DNA from: a virus
Reading direction: 5' to 3' (one strand)
Virus record (IMG/VR): IMGVR_UViG_3300017714_003743
Span: 1 to 55,262 of that record
DNA length: 55,262 nucleotides
Positions 36,581 through 45,123 of the stretch are shown here, piece after piece. Both the position numbers and the translations under genes were made by a program. The notes beneath the pieces were generated by a model. It saw nothing but the letters and a program-made list of their open reading frames with translations. It ran no database searches and had not been told where the DNA came from. Each line of letters begins with the position of its first letter. Position 1 is the first letter of the stretch.

Positions 36581-36987
36581 TAACAACGACCGAAATTAAA
36601 GAAATTACAATAGAATGTGTTTGGTGTAACAGCAGAAAGGAATTTAATAAATTCTGTAGAAACAATCCAGGAGAAACAGTCATAGATTTTTATAGCATTA
36701 GAAACAAGCTTGTTAAATCAGATCCCTATGACACTGAACCACATCGTTCCGTAATCGGTCTAGCAATAAGAGATTCTTTCATTAATGTTCTAAATAAGAA
36801 TGCAGACTTAGAAAAAATCATTTATTTATTTAAAAATTTAGATGTAGAAACAATCGACAACTTTAAGATATTCTTACAAGAAACAATAGAACCTTCTGCC
36901 ACCTTACAATTAACTGTTATTAATAGAGATGATTATCCTAAAGACGTTCTTAAAAGATTCGAAAGCGTCAAGATAATCGATCTATAA
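36577..36987 (+). CDS. hypothetical protein (136 aa)
   Basis: Not recognised. A C-x-x-C-like start (IECVWCNSRKEFNKFC) could bind a metal; IDFYSIRNKLVKSDPYD and FKIFLQETIEPSATLQLTVI follow in an alpha/beta pattern. ATGA overlap upstream; the stop codon shares a base with the next start. Part of a coupled run of five small genes before the tail cluster. Confidence 0.6.
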   Translation: MITTTEIKEITIECVWCNSRKEFNKFCRNNPGETVIDFYSIRNKLVKSDPYDTEPHRSVIGLAIRDSFINVLNKNADLEKIIYLFKNLDVETIDNFKIFLQETIEPSATLQLTVINRDDYPKDVLKRFESVKIIDL

Positions 36988-37577
36988 TGATAAGACATAA
37001 ATTATTTTCAAAGGGTGAAAGAATACATGCCCTTATATCCAACACTAGACATTCTCATATCGTATTTCCCGTTTATGGAATAATTCATGACGTTAAGTTC
37101 GATGAGGATATGCCAAGGTATCAAATAAGAATTACTAAGTTTCATGACAATATAGATTTCTTAAAAAGATATCTCTTCGGTATGAAGTTTTCAAAAGACT
37201 TTAATAATAGAACTACAACATTCGGTCTTTCTAGAAAGAACTATAAATCTATGAAAGACTTTCAGAATCAAATAGATTCTAAATGGGAATCTTATATGAT
37301 CTCAGTTGATTCTGTAATGTGTGTTAAAACCAAGACAGAGGTAATAGATCTATTTAATAATATACAAGATTTCTTAATCGAAAAGAATTTTAAAGATATA
37401 TTTGAACTCTCAAGCAGAAGTGTATATTCTTCTGGCAAATATTATTATCAATCCAGGGGAGTATATGCTGCCCATCTCAAGAAGTTTTTAGGAGATAGAG
37501 AACCAAAGACGGATAAATATTATGATAAGCTTTTATATAGACCACAGTCAGACGATCTGGATGACATAGAATTGTGA
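36987..37577 (+). CDS. hypothetical protein (196 aa)
   Basis: Not recognised. The N-terminal 60 residues are beta-rich (KGERIHALISNTRHSHIVFP, DMPRYQIRITKFHDN), followed by helical parts with many basic and tyrosine residues (SVYSSGKYYYQSRGVYAAHL), and an acidic C terminus (SDDLDDIEL). It is the last gene before the tail cluster, but there is no structural signature. Confidence 0.65.
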   Translation: MIRHKLFSKGERIHALISNTRHSHIVFPVYGIIHDVKFDEDMPRYQIRITKFHDNIDFLKRYLFGMKFSKDFNNRTTTFGLSRKNYKSMKDFQNQIDSKWESYMISVDSVMCVKTKTEVIDLFNNIQDFLIEKNFKDIFELSSRSVYSSGKYYYQSRGVYAAHLKKFLGDREPKTDKYYDKLLYRPQSDDLDDIEL

Positions 37578-37587
37578 ATATATAAAA
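37576..37587 (+). promoter_or_regulatory. GAATATATAAAA box, putative late promoter of the tail cluster
   Basis: GAATATATAAAA overlaps the end of the preceding gene and lies 27 bases before the ATG at 37614, the first of the tail and baseplate genes. Function inferred. Confidence 0.4.
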
Positions 37588-37613
37588 CCTAGTAAAAAAC
37601 ATAATATTACAAT

Positions 37614-39371
37614 ATGCCATTATTTGGATTGATACCAGCGGGTGCCGCTTCCAGTTTAAAATCATCAGTTTCAGGATTTGGAGATAAAGTTGATAATTTC
37701 TTCGACTTTTCCAGCCCTGACGGCAAAAGCGTTCCAAAAAACGTGGATCCTCAGAATACAATACTTGGAAGTTTTGATAACCCTAACGCAAGAAGCAGAG
37801 CGCTTTTAGTGGGAGAACCTTTATCTAATGTTAGAAGTGGAGGTAAAGCACAGTATTATACCCAAGAAGCTGATTCCGTAGTTTACTATAAAAGAGGTAA
37901 AGATGGTAAAGATACTAAAGAAAAAATCACAGACGGTCCTCATGTATATTCTACTTTTAATAAATATAGTCTTGTAAATTATAGAGGTAGTTTCTTTACA
38001 CCCGGTGGATCTGCCAAATCTAAAGGAGTAGACTCTATTGAATATAATAAAATAGATGAAAGAACTTTAGACAATCCTACCGTTTCTAAAATAGTAGAAG
38101 TTACTAAAAATAATGCATCTAGTTCAAGTGGATATGGATATATGTATAATTATGCTGACTTTGCAATGTGTAGATATAATGGTAAAATACCTAATAATTA
38201 TCTACTGACTTTGAGAAGATTTCCATATCCAGTTCAAGATGATATTATTACGCCGATGGATATTGATAAAGATGGTAAAGTGCGTGAAACAGATCAGCCC
38301 GATATTGCCAGAGCCGTAACGTGGATGAGTGAAGTAACTGGTAACAGTATGTCCTCAATCCTTAATTGGTCACATGGATATAATTGGAAAGATGAATCTG
38401 CATCAATGCAGACAAAGCAATCTAACAATTCAAGCAGAAGAGGTGCATTTGGACAATTCCTAGATTCTAGTGTAATTGGTACTGCAGCGGCAAACGCAGC
38501 AGGTGGAGTAGACGGTATAACGGCCCAGAGAAGAAAAAACGGAGGAGGTGGATATGATGCCATGTCAACTACATACCCAAACCATGTATTTGGACCTGTT
38601 AACGTTATTAAAGATGTTTCTTTTAGAGATCAGGGTTTAACGTTTAATCAAGAATTTAAGCTTAAATTTGAATATGAATTAAGATCCTTTGGTGGTGCAA
38701 ACCCTAAAATATTAATGCTAGATCAGCTTGCAAATATAATGGTACTAACTTCCAGTCAGGCTCCTTTCTGGGGAGGATCTGTAAGATACGTTGGAAACGG
38801 ATCTGCTGGTAAACCCCTAGGTGATCTTAGTTTAATTAAATCGGGTAACTATAGTGGATTTATTAAAAGTGTTGCGTCTGGTTTAGGAGACATGTTTAAG
38901 GGAGTTGTTAATGACGTAAAGGGATTAGCTAACGGAAAAGATTCTAAATTTTTAAATAATATATTAGGAGGTACTTTAATGAAAATGTTTAATTCTCCAT
39001 CAGGAGGACAAGGTGCGGCTTCTTTATTAACAGGAGACCCTACAGGTGCATGGCACCTCACAGTTGGTAATCCTTTAAATCCTATAATGCTTGTCGGTAA
39101 TTTAACATGTAGAGAAACTAACGTTACATTTGAAGGAGGTATGGGTGTACAGGATTTTCCTGAAAGAATGACAGTAGAAATAACTCTTAAACCAGGTAGA
39201 GCTAGAGATAAACTGGATATTGAGTCTATGTTTAACATGGGTAGGGGTAGATTCTATTTACAACCTGAAGATGGAGTTGACGTTAATCAAACGTATATAG
39301 AAACTGCGTATGGTGGTAAAGATAAGAGAAAGGCGCTTAACTCTGAATTTAGAAAAATAGCTAACGGATAA
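37614..39371 (+). CDS. probable tail or baseplate structural protein (585 aa)
   Basis: The N-terminal 130 residues are Ser/Gly/Asn-rich and flexible. The middle holds RYNGKIPNNYLLTLRRFPYP and FNQEFKLKFEYELRSFGGAN. The C-terminal 100 residues (AWHLTVGNPLNPIMLVGNLT, GVQDFPERMTVEITLKPGRA, IESMFNMGRGRFYL) look like a beta-sandwich of the tube/baseplate type with conserved P-N-P and F-P-E-R. This suggests a T4 gp48/gp54-like baseplate-to-tube protein, but I cannot name it firmly. No enzyme motif. It shares its stop base with the next gene. Confidence 0.7.
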   Translation: MPLFGLIPAGAASSLKSSVSGFGDKVDNFFDFSSPDGKSVPKNVDPQNTILGSFDNPNARSRALLVGEPLSNVRSGGKAQYYTQEADSVVYYKRGKDGKDTKEKITDGPHVYSTFNKYSLVNYRGSFFTPGGSAKSKGVDSIEYNKIDERTLDNPTVSKIVEVTKNNASSSSGYGYMYNYADFAMCRYNGKIPNNYLLTLRRFPYPVQDDIITPMDIDKDGKVRETDQPDIARAVTWMSEVTGNSMSSILNWSHGYNWKDESASMQTKQSNNSSRRGAFGQFLDSSVIGTAAANAAGGVDGITAQRRKNGGGGYDAMSTTYPNHVFGPVNVIKDVSFRDQGLTFNQEFKLKFEYELRSFGGANPKILMLDQLANIMVLTSSQAPFWGGSVRYVGNGSAGKPLGDLSLIKSGNYSGFIKSVASGLGDMFKGVVNDVKGLANGKDSKFLNNILGGTLMKMFNSPSGGQGAASLLTGDPTGAWHLTVGNPLNPIMLVGNLTCRETNVTFEGGMGVQDFPERMTVEITLKPGRARDKLDIESMFNMGRGRFYLQPEDGVDVNQTYIETAYGGKDKRKALNSEFRKIANG

Positions 39372-39844
39372 TGAAACTATATAGTGTAGATAAAAAGCAA
39401 ATTGCGGATGGCAAATTAACAATGTCAACTCCTACTTTTATTTTTCTAGAACAAGAAGAGAGTTCAGTACAGGGTATACATATTGTGGAAAGTGACGAAA
39501 CATGTAGAATTGATTTAGTTTCATTAAATGAATATGGTACCCATGATCACGCTGATGCTATTTTAAAATTTAATGGTATTTCAAATCCATTTTCTATAAA
39601 AGAAGGAGATGTTCTTTTTATTCCTAAAAGAGACATAGCTAAAAAGAAATTTAAACTTACTCTTAATAAGAATTATAAAAATCCAATAAGAGATCAGTTT
39701 ATAAATACTAAAAGATTACCGGTTAAAGACGCTAATAGAATAGAGTATTTAAGTAAGAAATATAATAAAGAAATTCTACCACCTAATATTTTACAATCAG
39801 GTAAAGAGAATATTGAAGTTACTAACGGAGAAATTAGAATTTAA
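39371..39844 (+). CDS. gp53-like baseplate wedge protein with LysM-like fold
   Basis: 157 aa. The middle part (about residues 36-80) reads CRIDLVSLNEYGTHDHADAI and FNGISNPFSIKEGDVLFIPK, the LysM-like pattern seen in T4 gp53: a Tyr-Gly, then Asp, an N-G-I-x-N-P-F motif and G-D-x-L-x-I-P. In T4, gp53 joins the wedges of the baseplate. The C terminus is basic and unstructured. It sits between two baseplate-type genes, which supports the call. ATG overlaps the previous stop (TAATG). Confidence 0.72.
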   Translation: MKLYSVDKKQIADGKLTMSTPTFIFLEQEESSVQGIHIVESDETCRIDLVSLNEYGTHDHADAILKFNGISNPFSIKEGDVLFIPKRDIAKKKFKLTLNKNYKNPIRDQFINTKRLPVKDANRIEYLSKKYNKEILPPNILQSGKENIEVTNGEIRI

Positions 39845-39849
39845 AAAGG

Positions 39850-41328
39850 ATGCCAATAGATAATCACATTTTAAATGTATTAGAGCACTCTTTAGAATTA
39901 GACGTAATAAAGTTTGATTCACATGAAGAAGAAGAGGGTGCACAGAAGATAAGCCACGAGTATGGCGGTCCCGTACCGATGATAGTTGTTAATGGTAATT
40001 CATTTTCAGACGAATCTATTAAGAAAATGGAAATCGACTGTAGTGTAAGAATTCCAACAATAAGTGTAGTTATCACGGATACGCAAGGTACGTTTGATGC
40101 TGATAATACCCCAAGGGACGGAGATGTTATCTCAGTAAGAATAGCCGCCAGACAGCAAGATACTTTTAAAGATATTAGAATAGATTTTGATATAGACGAA
40201 ATATCAGGTCCTCCTGCTAATGATTTGAAAAGAGCAACAAATGGAGCTAAATATGTTTTTCAAGGAACTATGAAAATACCGACAATGCATTCTGAAGGAT
40301 GTGCATCCTATGAAGGTACTTCTAGAGAACAGATTGAAGAGTTTGCTAAAAATTTAAAATTAGGATTAGCTACAAATATAGATTCATCCGACGATTCTAT
40401 GAAAGCTCTTAACGCATGTCAGCCTAACTTAGAATTTTTAAATAATTTAGTAGAACACTCATATATAGGTGAAGATAGTTTTCAAACATATTGTATAGAT
40501 CCTTACTATAATTTATGTTTTGTTGACGTTAATGCACTATTAAATTCAGAAGAAGGCTTAGATGAAACTTTCATCAACATGGACATAGACTTTGACGAAG
40601 ACGGAGAAGAACAAACTTCTAATAAAATAGAATCCCCTAATATATTAACGAACGCATCTTCAATGAATTCAACTAACACGTTTATAGAAAGCTATAACCT
40701 TGTTAACAATGCAGGTGCTTTAGCTAAGAAAAACGGCTATAAAAGGAAAATGATATATTGGGAAAATGATTCAGTGGGTGTAGTTGCCCATGAGCTGGAA
40801 CCTCTTGCAAGTGAAAACATGAAGGATATAGATGAACCTCTAAAGGGCAGAAGAGATGAAGACAGATATACTAAAGAGGTAAAATCAAAGTATGTTGGAA
40901 GGCTTCCTATTCAATCCGACGATATGCCGAATGTTCATTTAAATTATTCATATTCTGCTATAAGCAATCAGCAAAATCTAGATGAAATGAATAAAATGAA
41001 ACTAGAGGTAACTTTAAAAACGTTTAATCCGGGAATACATTTATGGCAGAAAATACCTGTTCAGATTATGAAATCAGGTTTTACACAAATTACTTCACAG
41101 CAGGGTATAAATGAAGCTAAAGATGATAAAGGATTTGATACAGATCAGGACGTAGAAGCTGAAAATGTAAATGAATTAAACGTAGATCAAGTTAAAGATG
41201 AATTCTTAACGGGTTACTATGTAATAGGAGGAATTAAATATATCTATAAGCAAAATACTGGTATTATTCAAAAGTTAACTATGCTAAGAAGAGAGTGGCC
41301 TAGTAGAATTAATAATCTAGAAGGATAG
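39850..41328 (+). CDS. baseplate hub protein, gp27/gpD-like
   Basis: 492 aa. The segments IPTISVVITDTQGTFDADN, GDVISVRIAARQQDTFKDIR and IDFDIDEISGP match the first beta domain of hub proteins (T4 gp27, P2 gpD, VgrG), and FQTYCIDPYYNLCFVDVNAL the next one. The C-terminal half has KYVGRLPIQSDDMPNVHLNY and MKLEVTLKTFNPGIHLW. The protein would form the trimeric hub that carries the spike at 42634. Acidic inserts between the domains are unusual. It lies five bases after the gp53-like stop. Confidence 0.72.
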   Translation: MPIDNHILNVLEHSLELDVIKFDSHEEEEGAQKISHEYGGPVPMIVVNGNSFSDESIKKMEIDCSVRIPTISVVITDTQGTFDADNTPRDGDVISVRIAARQQDTFKDIRIDFDIDEISGPPANDLKRATNGAKYVFQGTMKIPTMHSEGCASYEGTSREQIEEFAKNLKLGLATNIDSSDDSMKALNACQPNLEFLNNLVEHSYIGEDSFQTYCIDPYYNLCFVDVNALLNSEEGLDETFINMDIDFDEDGEEQTSNKIESPNILTNASSMNSTNTFIESYNLVNNAGALAKKNGYKRKMIYWENDSVGVVAHELEPLASENMKDIDEPLKGRRDEDRYTKEVKSKYVGRLPIQSDDMPNVHLNYSYSAISNQQNLDEMNKMKLEVTLKTFNPGIHLWQKIPVQIMKSGFTQITSQQGINEAKDDKGFDTDQDVEAENVNELNVDQVKDEFLTGYYVIGGIKYIYKQNTGIIQKLTMLRREWPSRINNLEG

Positions 41329-41342
41329 CACTAAACTAATAA

Positions 41343-41352
41343 GAATATATAC
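41343..41352 (+). promoter_or_regulatory. GAATATATAC box
   Basis: GAATATATAC lies three bases before the ATG at 41356 and matches the GATATATA family of boxes. Confidence 0.3.
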
Positions 41353-41355
41353 TAT

Positions 41356-42630
41356 ATGTCAGATTTCAAAAACAAATTAGATTTTCAAAAAGGTAAATTA
41401 GCCCAGTCTCCTTATCAGGATCCTACGTATCTTTCATTCGTTATATTATTTAACGTGTCAGATCACACTAATTCTCCTCTTTTGTCAGGTGCTGCAGAAG
41501 AATTTTATATGAATCATTTAGGAGCTAGTTACAGGGAAGAGACTGATTCTTCTAAAATGGATGGATCTCATAAATCTGAATCTGATAAAAATAAGATGGG
41601 CGGACTTAGTTCAGGTGGTAATTCTGGAACAGTTAAATTTTATGAAGATAGATTATCAAATCTTGTTAAATTTAAAAAAGCATTATTAGATATAAATAGA
41701 AATACTCCATGGTTCTTTCAAGGATTACAGGGAGTTGATAGAGCGATTACAGCATTCGATCCTAATAATCCATATTTTGGAGGAGATGATGCAAAGTTAA
41801 CATTGAGCTGTTTAGAATCTATTAACCTTAGAGTTTCTGGTCTTATGCACCTTTATAGAAAGGCAGTATTCGATGAGGTTAAATGGAATTGGATATTACC
41901 TGAGAATTTAAGAAAGTTTTCAATGGTAGTTTATATTACTGAAGTTAGAAAATTTCAGAACATATCTAGAATAGAATTATCTGGAGTTCCTAAAAGAATA
42001 GACTTAGCTGCTATTAAAGGTTTTCCTGGAAATATGAAACCAAGTTTAGGTGTTAATAATGGTAATGAAGGAATTTCGGGAAGTGCTAGCAGACCTTTCT
42101 TTATGTTTAGATTTGGAGAATGTGAATTTTCTTTAAATACTGGTTCAGAAATATTTGGAGAACTTACCAAAAATCCAGGTGAACAAGCTCGACAGACTAT
42201 TGAAATGTCGTATGAAATTATAGACAAGATGGACGCTAGGGTTTTAAATGGAATTGTATCAGACACTATTCCGGGTGGATTATCACCTGCCCATGATTCT
42301 GAAGATTATAAAGCAGATGGAATACTTGGCCTTCTTGGAGATAAACTTAAAGGAAAACTTAAAGAATTAGGTGAAAGAGGATTAGATGATCTTAATAGAT
42401 TAGCAAGAGAAAAGAAAGATGAATTAGTACAAGGTGCAAGAGATGCGGTAAGAGGTAGAGTCCCTAATTTCGAGAACATATATCAAGATGCTCTAAGTGG
42501 AGTTTCAGATGGAGTAGATAATATAGGAGCCAATATTGCTGAAAACGTATTTAATGTAGATACATCTGCAAGTGTAGGAGACGCTTTAACAAAGGCAGCC
42601 GCAGAATCCCTTGGTAATGTAAACGATTAA
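41356..42630 (+). CDS. probable baseplate/tail protein (424 aa)
   Basis: Not assigned to a named T4 protein. Features seen are YLSFVILFNVSDHTNSPLLS, PYFGGDDAKLTLSCLESI, and then WNWILPENLRKFSMVVYITE, a beta pattern recurring in tube-like baseplate proteins; RPFFMFRFGECEFSLNTGSE is a second copy-like strand block. The C-terminal 120 residues are helical and low in complexity (KLKGKLKELGERGLDDLNRL). Position between hub and spike genes supports a baseplate role. Confidence 0.68.
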   Translation: MSDFKNKLDFQKGKLAQSPYQDPTYLSFVILFNVSDHTNSPLLSGAAEEFYMNHLGASYREETDSSKMDGSHKSESDKNKMGGLSSGGNSGTVKFYEDRLSNLVKFKKALLDINRNTPWFFQGLQGVDRAITAFDPNNPYFGGDDAKLTLSCLESINLRVSGLMHLYRKAVFDEVKWNWILPENLRKFSMVVYITEVRKFQNISRIELSGVPKRIDLAAIKGFPGNMKPSLGVNNGNEGISGSASRPFFMFRFGECEFSLNTGSEIFGELTKNPGEQARQTIEMSYEIIDKMDARVLNGIVSDTIPGGLSPAHDSEDYKADGILGLLGDKLKGKLKELGERGLDDLNRLAREKKDELVQGARDAVRGRVPNFENIYQDALSGVSDGVDNIGANIAENVFNVDTSASVGDALTKAAAESLGNVND

Positions 42631-42633
42631 TAT

Positions 42634-43359
42634 ATGTCAACCGAAAAAGAATTAAATACTGATAATCTCAGAGACACTCATTGGTTAGGAGAAGTTATCG
42701 ATAATGTCGATCCTCTTAAAATGGGTAGATGTAAGGTTAAGGTCCTAGGTAAATATGATAATTTACCAGATGATGCTATTCCATGGGCAACTCCTATGAA
42801 TAGAGATGCAATAGGTTCACATCATGTTCCAAGAATAGGAGATATAGTTGCAGCTAGATTTGATAATGGAAATTTATATCATCCTGAATATTGGTTTCAA
42901 ATAGAACAAAATCTTGATCTTAAAGAAGATATATTAGATGGAGCGGGTAATGCTGAAAACGTAATCAGCTTAGTGTATGATGCTGAAAGAAACGTAAGAA
43001 TTTATCACTCAGAAGAAGATGGTCTTGTAATTACTAGAGGATTTGGCGCAAAAGAAAGACCTATAATTCAAATCGACGAAGTAGGTGATATTAAAATTTC
43101 TACGGACGATAGAATATTCATAGATTCAGGAGACGTATATTTAAGTAATACTGGTGAAAGTGGAGAAGATACTTCAGAACCTGCCGTAAGAGGTAAATCA
43201 TTAGAAGCATGGTTAGATGAGTATTTAACTCTTTTTGAAAACCACATTCATCCAACTGGTGTTGGTCCATCTGGAACTGCGGTTTCATTGCCACCTACTC
43301 CATCTGGTGTTGCATCTTTAAAGAGTAAGCATCCAGACTATCAACAGGAAAATAAATAA
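42634..43359 (+). CDS. baseplate spike protein with gp5-type OB domain
   Basis: 241 aa. The N-terminal 85 residues (THWLGEVIDNVDPLKMGRCK, WATPMNRDAIGSHHVPRIGD, DIVAARFDNGN) are the OB-fold domain of T4 gp5/VgrG/gpV, which sits on the hub. There is no lysozyme domain. A beta segment follows (NVRIYHSEEDGLVITRGFGA, IFIDSGDVYLSNTGE), and the end carries FENHIHPTGVGPSG, an H-x-H motif like those that hold an iron ion in spike tips of P2-type phages. It is therefore a short membrane-piercing spike. It starts three bases after the preceding gene. Confidence 0.82.
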   Translation: MSTEKELNTDNLRDTHWLGEVIDNVDPLKMGRCKVKVLGKYDNLPDDAIPWATPMNRDAIGSHHVPRIGDIVAARFDNGNLYHPEYWFQIEQNLDLKEDILDGAGNAENVISLVYDAERNVRIYHSEEDGLVITRGFGAKERPIIQIDEVGDIKISTDDRIFIDSGDVYLSNTGESGEDTSEPAVRGKSLEAWLDEYLTLFENHIHPTGVGPSGTAVSLPPTPSGVASLKSKHPDYQQENK

Positions 43360-43361
43360 GA

Positions 43362-45077
43362 ATGACTGCACTTTGGCCACTATTTATAACAAACGTAACT
43401 GCAATACTTCTCAATGAAGATCCTAATAGTGCAGGCGATTTCGGCAATAAATTAGCAAATGAATATGTTGCAGCTGTTAAGGGACTTTCTACATGTGTTC
43501 CTGGAACTGCAATTCATGAGAATTCCCCTGGAGAATCTACATTTATCTCAAGCTATGAGCAATGGTTTACTGACCTTTTTGAAAAAGGAGAACCTGTCAT
43601 GGAAACACCAGATACAGAAGAAAAGAAAATAGGAATTGCAACATGGCTTGCAAGTGCAGCCGGAGCAGGATCTAGATTAAATATTGCTGGAAAAGATAAT
43701 GATCCAGAATATAATAAATTAGAAGGAGATATTGGAGGAGGAATTCAATATCAACCCACTGAAGAACTCGATAAGTATTTAGAGGAGTTTAAAGACGATA
43801 GCGAGGAAAACTTATATAGATTTAAGTATTTTGAATTTCACCGCTTAGATGGTGAAGAAACTGGAGATGAATTAGCTAGGATTTTTGCAACGAGACTATT
43901 AATGCAATTTGAAGATATTACAGATAAAGATAAAAGATATGCCTTTTGGGAATGGCTCGATAGATTTAGAAGAAATAAACATGTTTCAAACTCTAATGGA
44001 AGTACGGGTGGGTTTGGTAATAATGTTATTAATCAAAGAAAGGCTAATAGGCAATCAGCCATTCAAAAATTAAAGAGCCTAGATTGGAGTTGGGATAGTT
44101 TTGTAAAAGATGTTGGTGAAGTTTATAATGCAAACGACAAGGGAGGCGAGTTTCATAAGTTAGTATCTATGTACGTTAGAGAAGAAATCTTAAAATCACA
44201 CCCCCTAGATGAAGATGCTGTGGTTGCAACTAATAAAAATGGAGTAGGTAGCGTAACAACAGTGTGGCATGAAAGGGCTATAAAAATGGAAGCTTCACAG
44301 CCTATTAAATATCCATGGCCATTTGACACAGAGCTTCCAGAAAATTATGAAGAAATGGATCCTTCTGAAAAAATGAAGGTTAGATATCCTTTTAAACTTA
44401 CTAATTTAAAAATACAAGAGCCTTTTGACGAAAACAATAAAATGCCTCCCGTACTAACTACCAATGTTATTTCAGAATTCACATGGAACGGAACAGAACA
44501 CTATGGTCAAAGAAAGGATAAAATTAAACCTGATTTTATTAATAATGAATTAAGAAAAAAATGGCAAGGATGTCCGCTAACGGAAGCAGACGAAGATACA
44601 GGTTCTATTGTGAATATAGATATGTCTAAAACGGGAACTTTAGCAAAGCAAATTAGAAATACATTAATAGTTGAATTAGGATTAGAAGCTGCAATGCTAG
44701 CGGAAGGCGGTAGCAAGGACGATCCATATAAAGAGCTTGCAAAAGCAACATTAAAATATTGGAAAGATACTGCGATACAGCCTTTCGCAACATCTGCACC
44801 AACACCTCCATGTTCATCAGTTCCTCCACTGGGAGGAAAGTATATAGGTGTTAGCTATGGAAATCAAAAGAAATTAGCAGATAATTTAAGAAGAGCTCTT
44901 AATTCAGGTAAAGATTTCGGATTAGATAAAGCTGGAGCTGCATCAGCTGTCGCAAAGGCACTTGCATATTCTTATTTTACTCATCTTAGTGAAATGAAAT
45001 TTATTTATCTTGGAGGTATTCCTGCAGGAACTGTTCCATATATTCCAATGATAGGATTTGACGCCACCGTAATTTGA
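43362..45077 (+). CDS. large hypothetical structural protein (571 aa)
   Basis: Not recognised. It begins MTALWPLFITNVTAILLNED and contains LANEYVAAVKGLSTCVPGTA, YAFWEWLDRFRRNKHV and VTTVWHERAIKMEASQPIKY, alternating helical and polar parts. The C terminus has a small hydrophobic, glycine-rich end (LGGIPAGTVPYIPMIGFDAT), similar in character to tail proteins that interact with membranes. It lies two bases after the spike gene and is followed by a new promoter-like box, so it belongs to the baseplate unit. Confidence 0.65.
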   Translation: MTALWPLFITNVTAILLNEDPNSAGDFGNKLANEYVAAVKGLSTCVPGTAIHENSPGESTFISSYEQWFTDLFEKGEPVMETPDTEEKKIGIATWLASAAGAGSRLNIAGKDNDPEYNKLEGDIGGGIQYQPTEELDKYLEEFKDDSEENLYRFKYFEFHRLDGEETGDELARIFATRLLMQFEDITDKDKRYAFWEWLDRFRRNKHVSNSNGSTGGFGNNVINQRKANRQSAIQKLKSLDWSWDSFVKDVGEVYNANDKGGEFHKLVSMYVREEILKSHPLDEDAVVATNKNGVGSVTTVWHERAIKMEASQPIKYPWPFDTELPENYEEMDPSEKMKVRYPFKLTNLKIQEPFDENNKMPPVLTTNVISEFTWNGTEHYGQRKDKIKPDFINNELRKKWQGCPLTEADEDTGSIVNIDMSKTGTLAKQIRNTLIVELGLEAAMLAEGGSKDDPYKELAKATLKYWKDTAIQPFATSAPTPPCSSVPPLGGKYIGVSYGNQKKLADNLRRALNSGKDFGLDKAGAASAVAKALAYSYFTHLSEMKFIYLGGIPAGTVPYIPMIGFDATVI

Positions 45078-45084
45078 TATATAA
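45076..45084 (+). promoter_or_regulatory. GATATATAA box upstream of the S1-like gene
   Basis: GATATATAA overlaps the previous stop codon and lies 39 bases before the ATG at 45124. Putative promoter. Confidence 0.35.
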
Positions 45085-45123
45085 CTAGTAAAACATACAT
45101 TAACCCTTTTAAAAACAAAGTAA

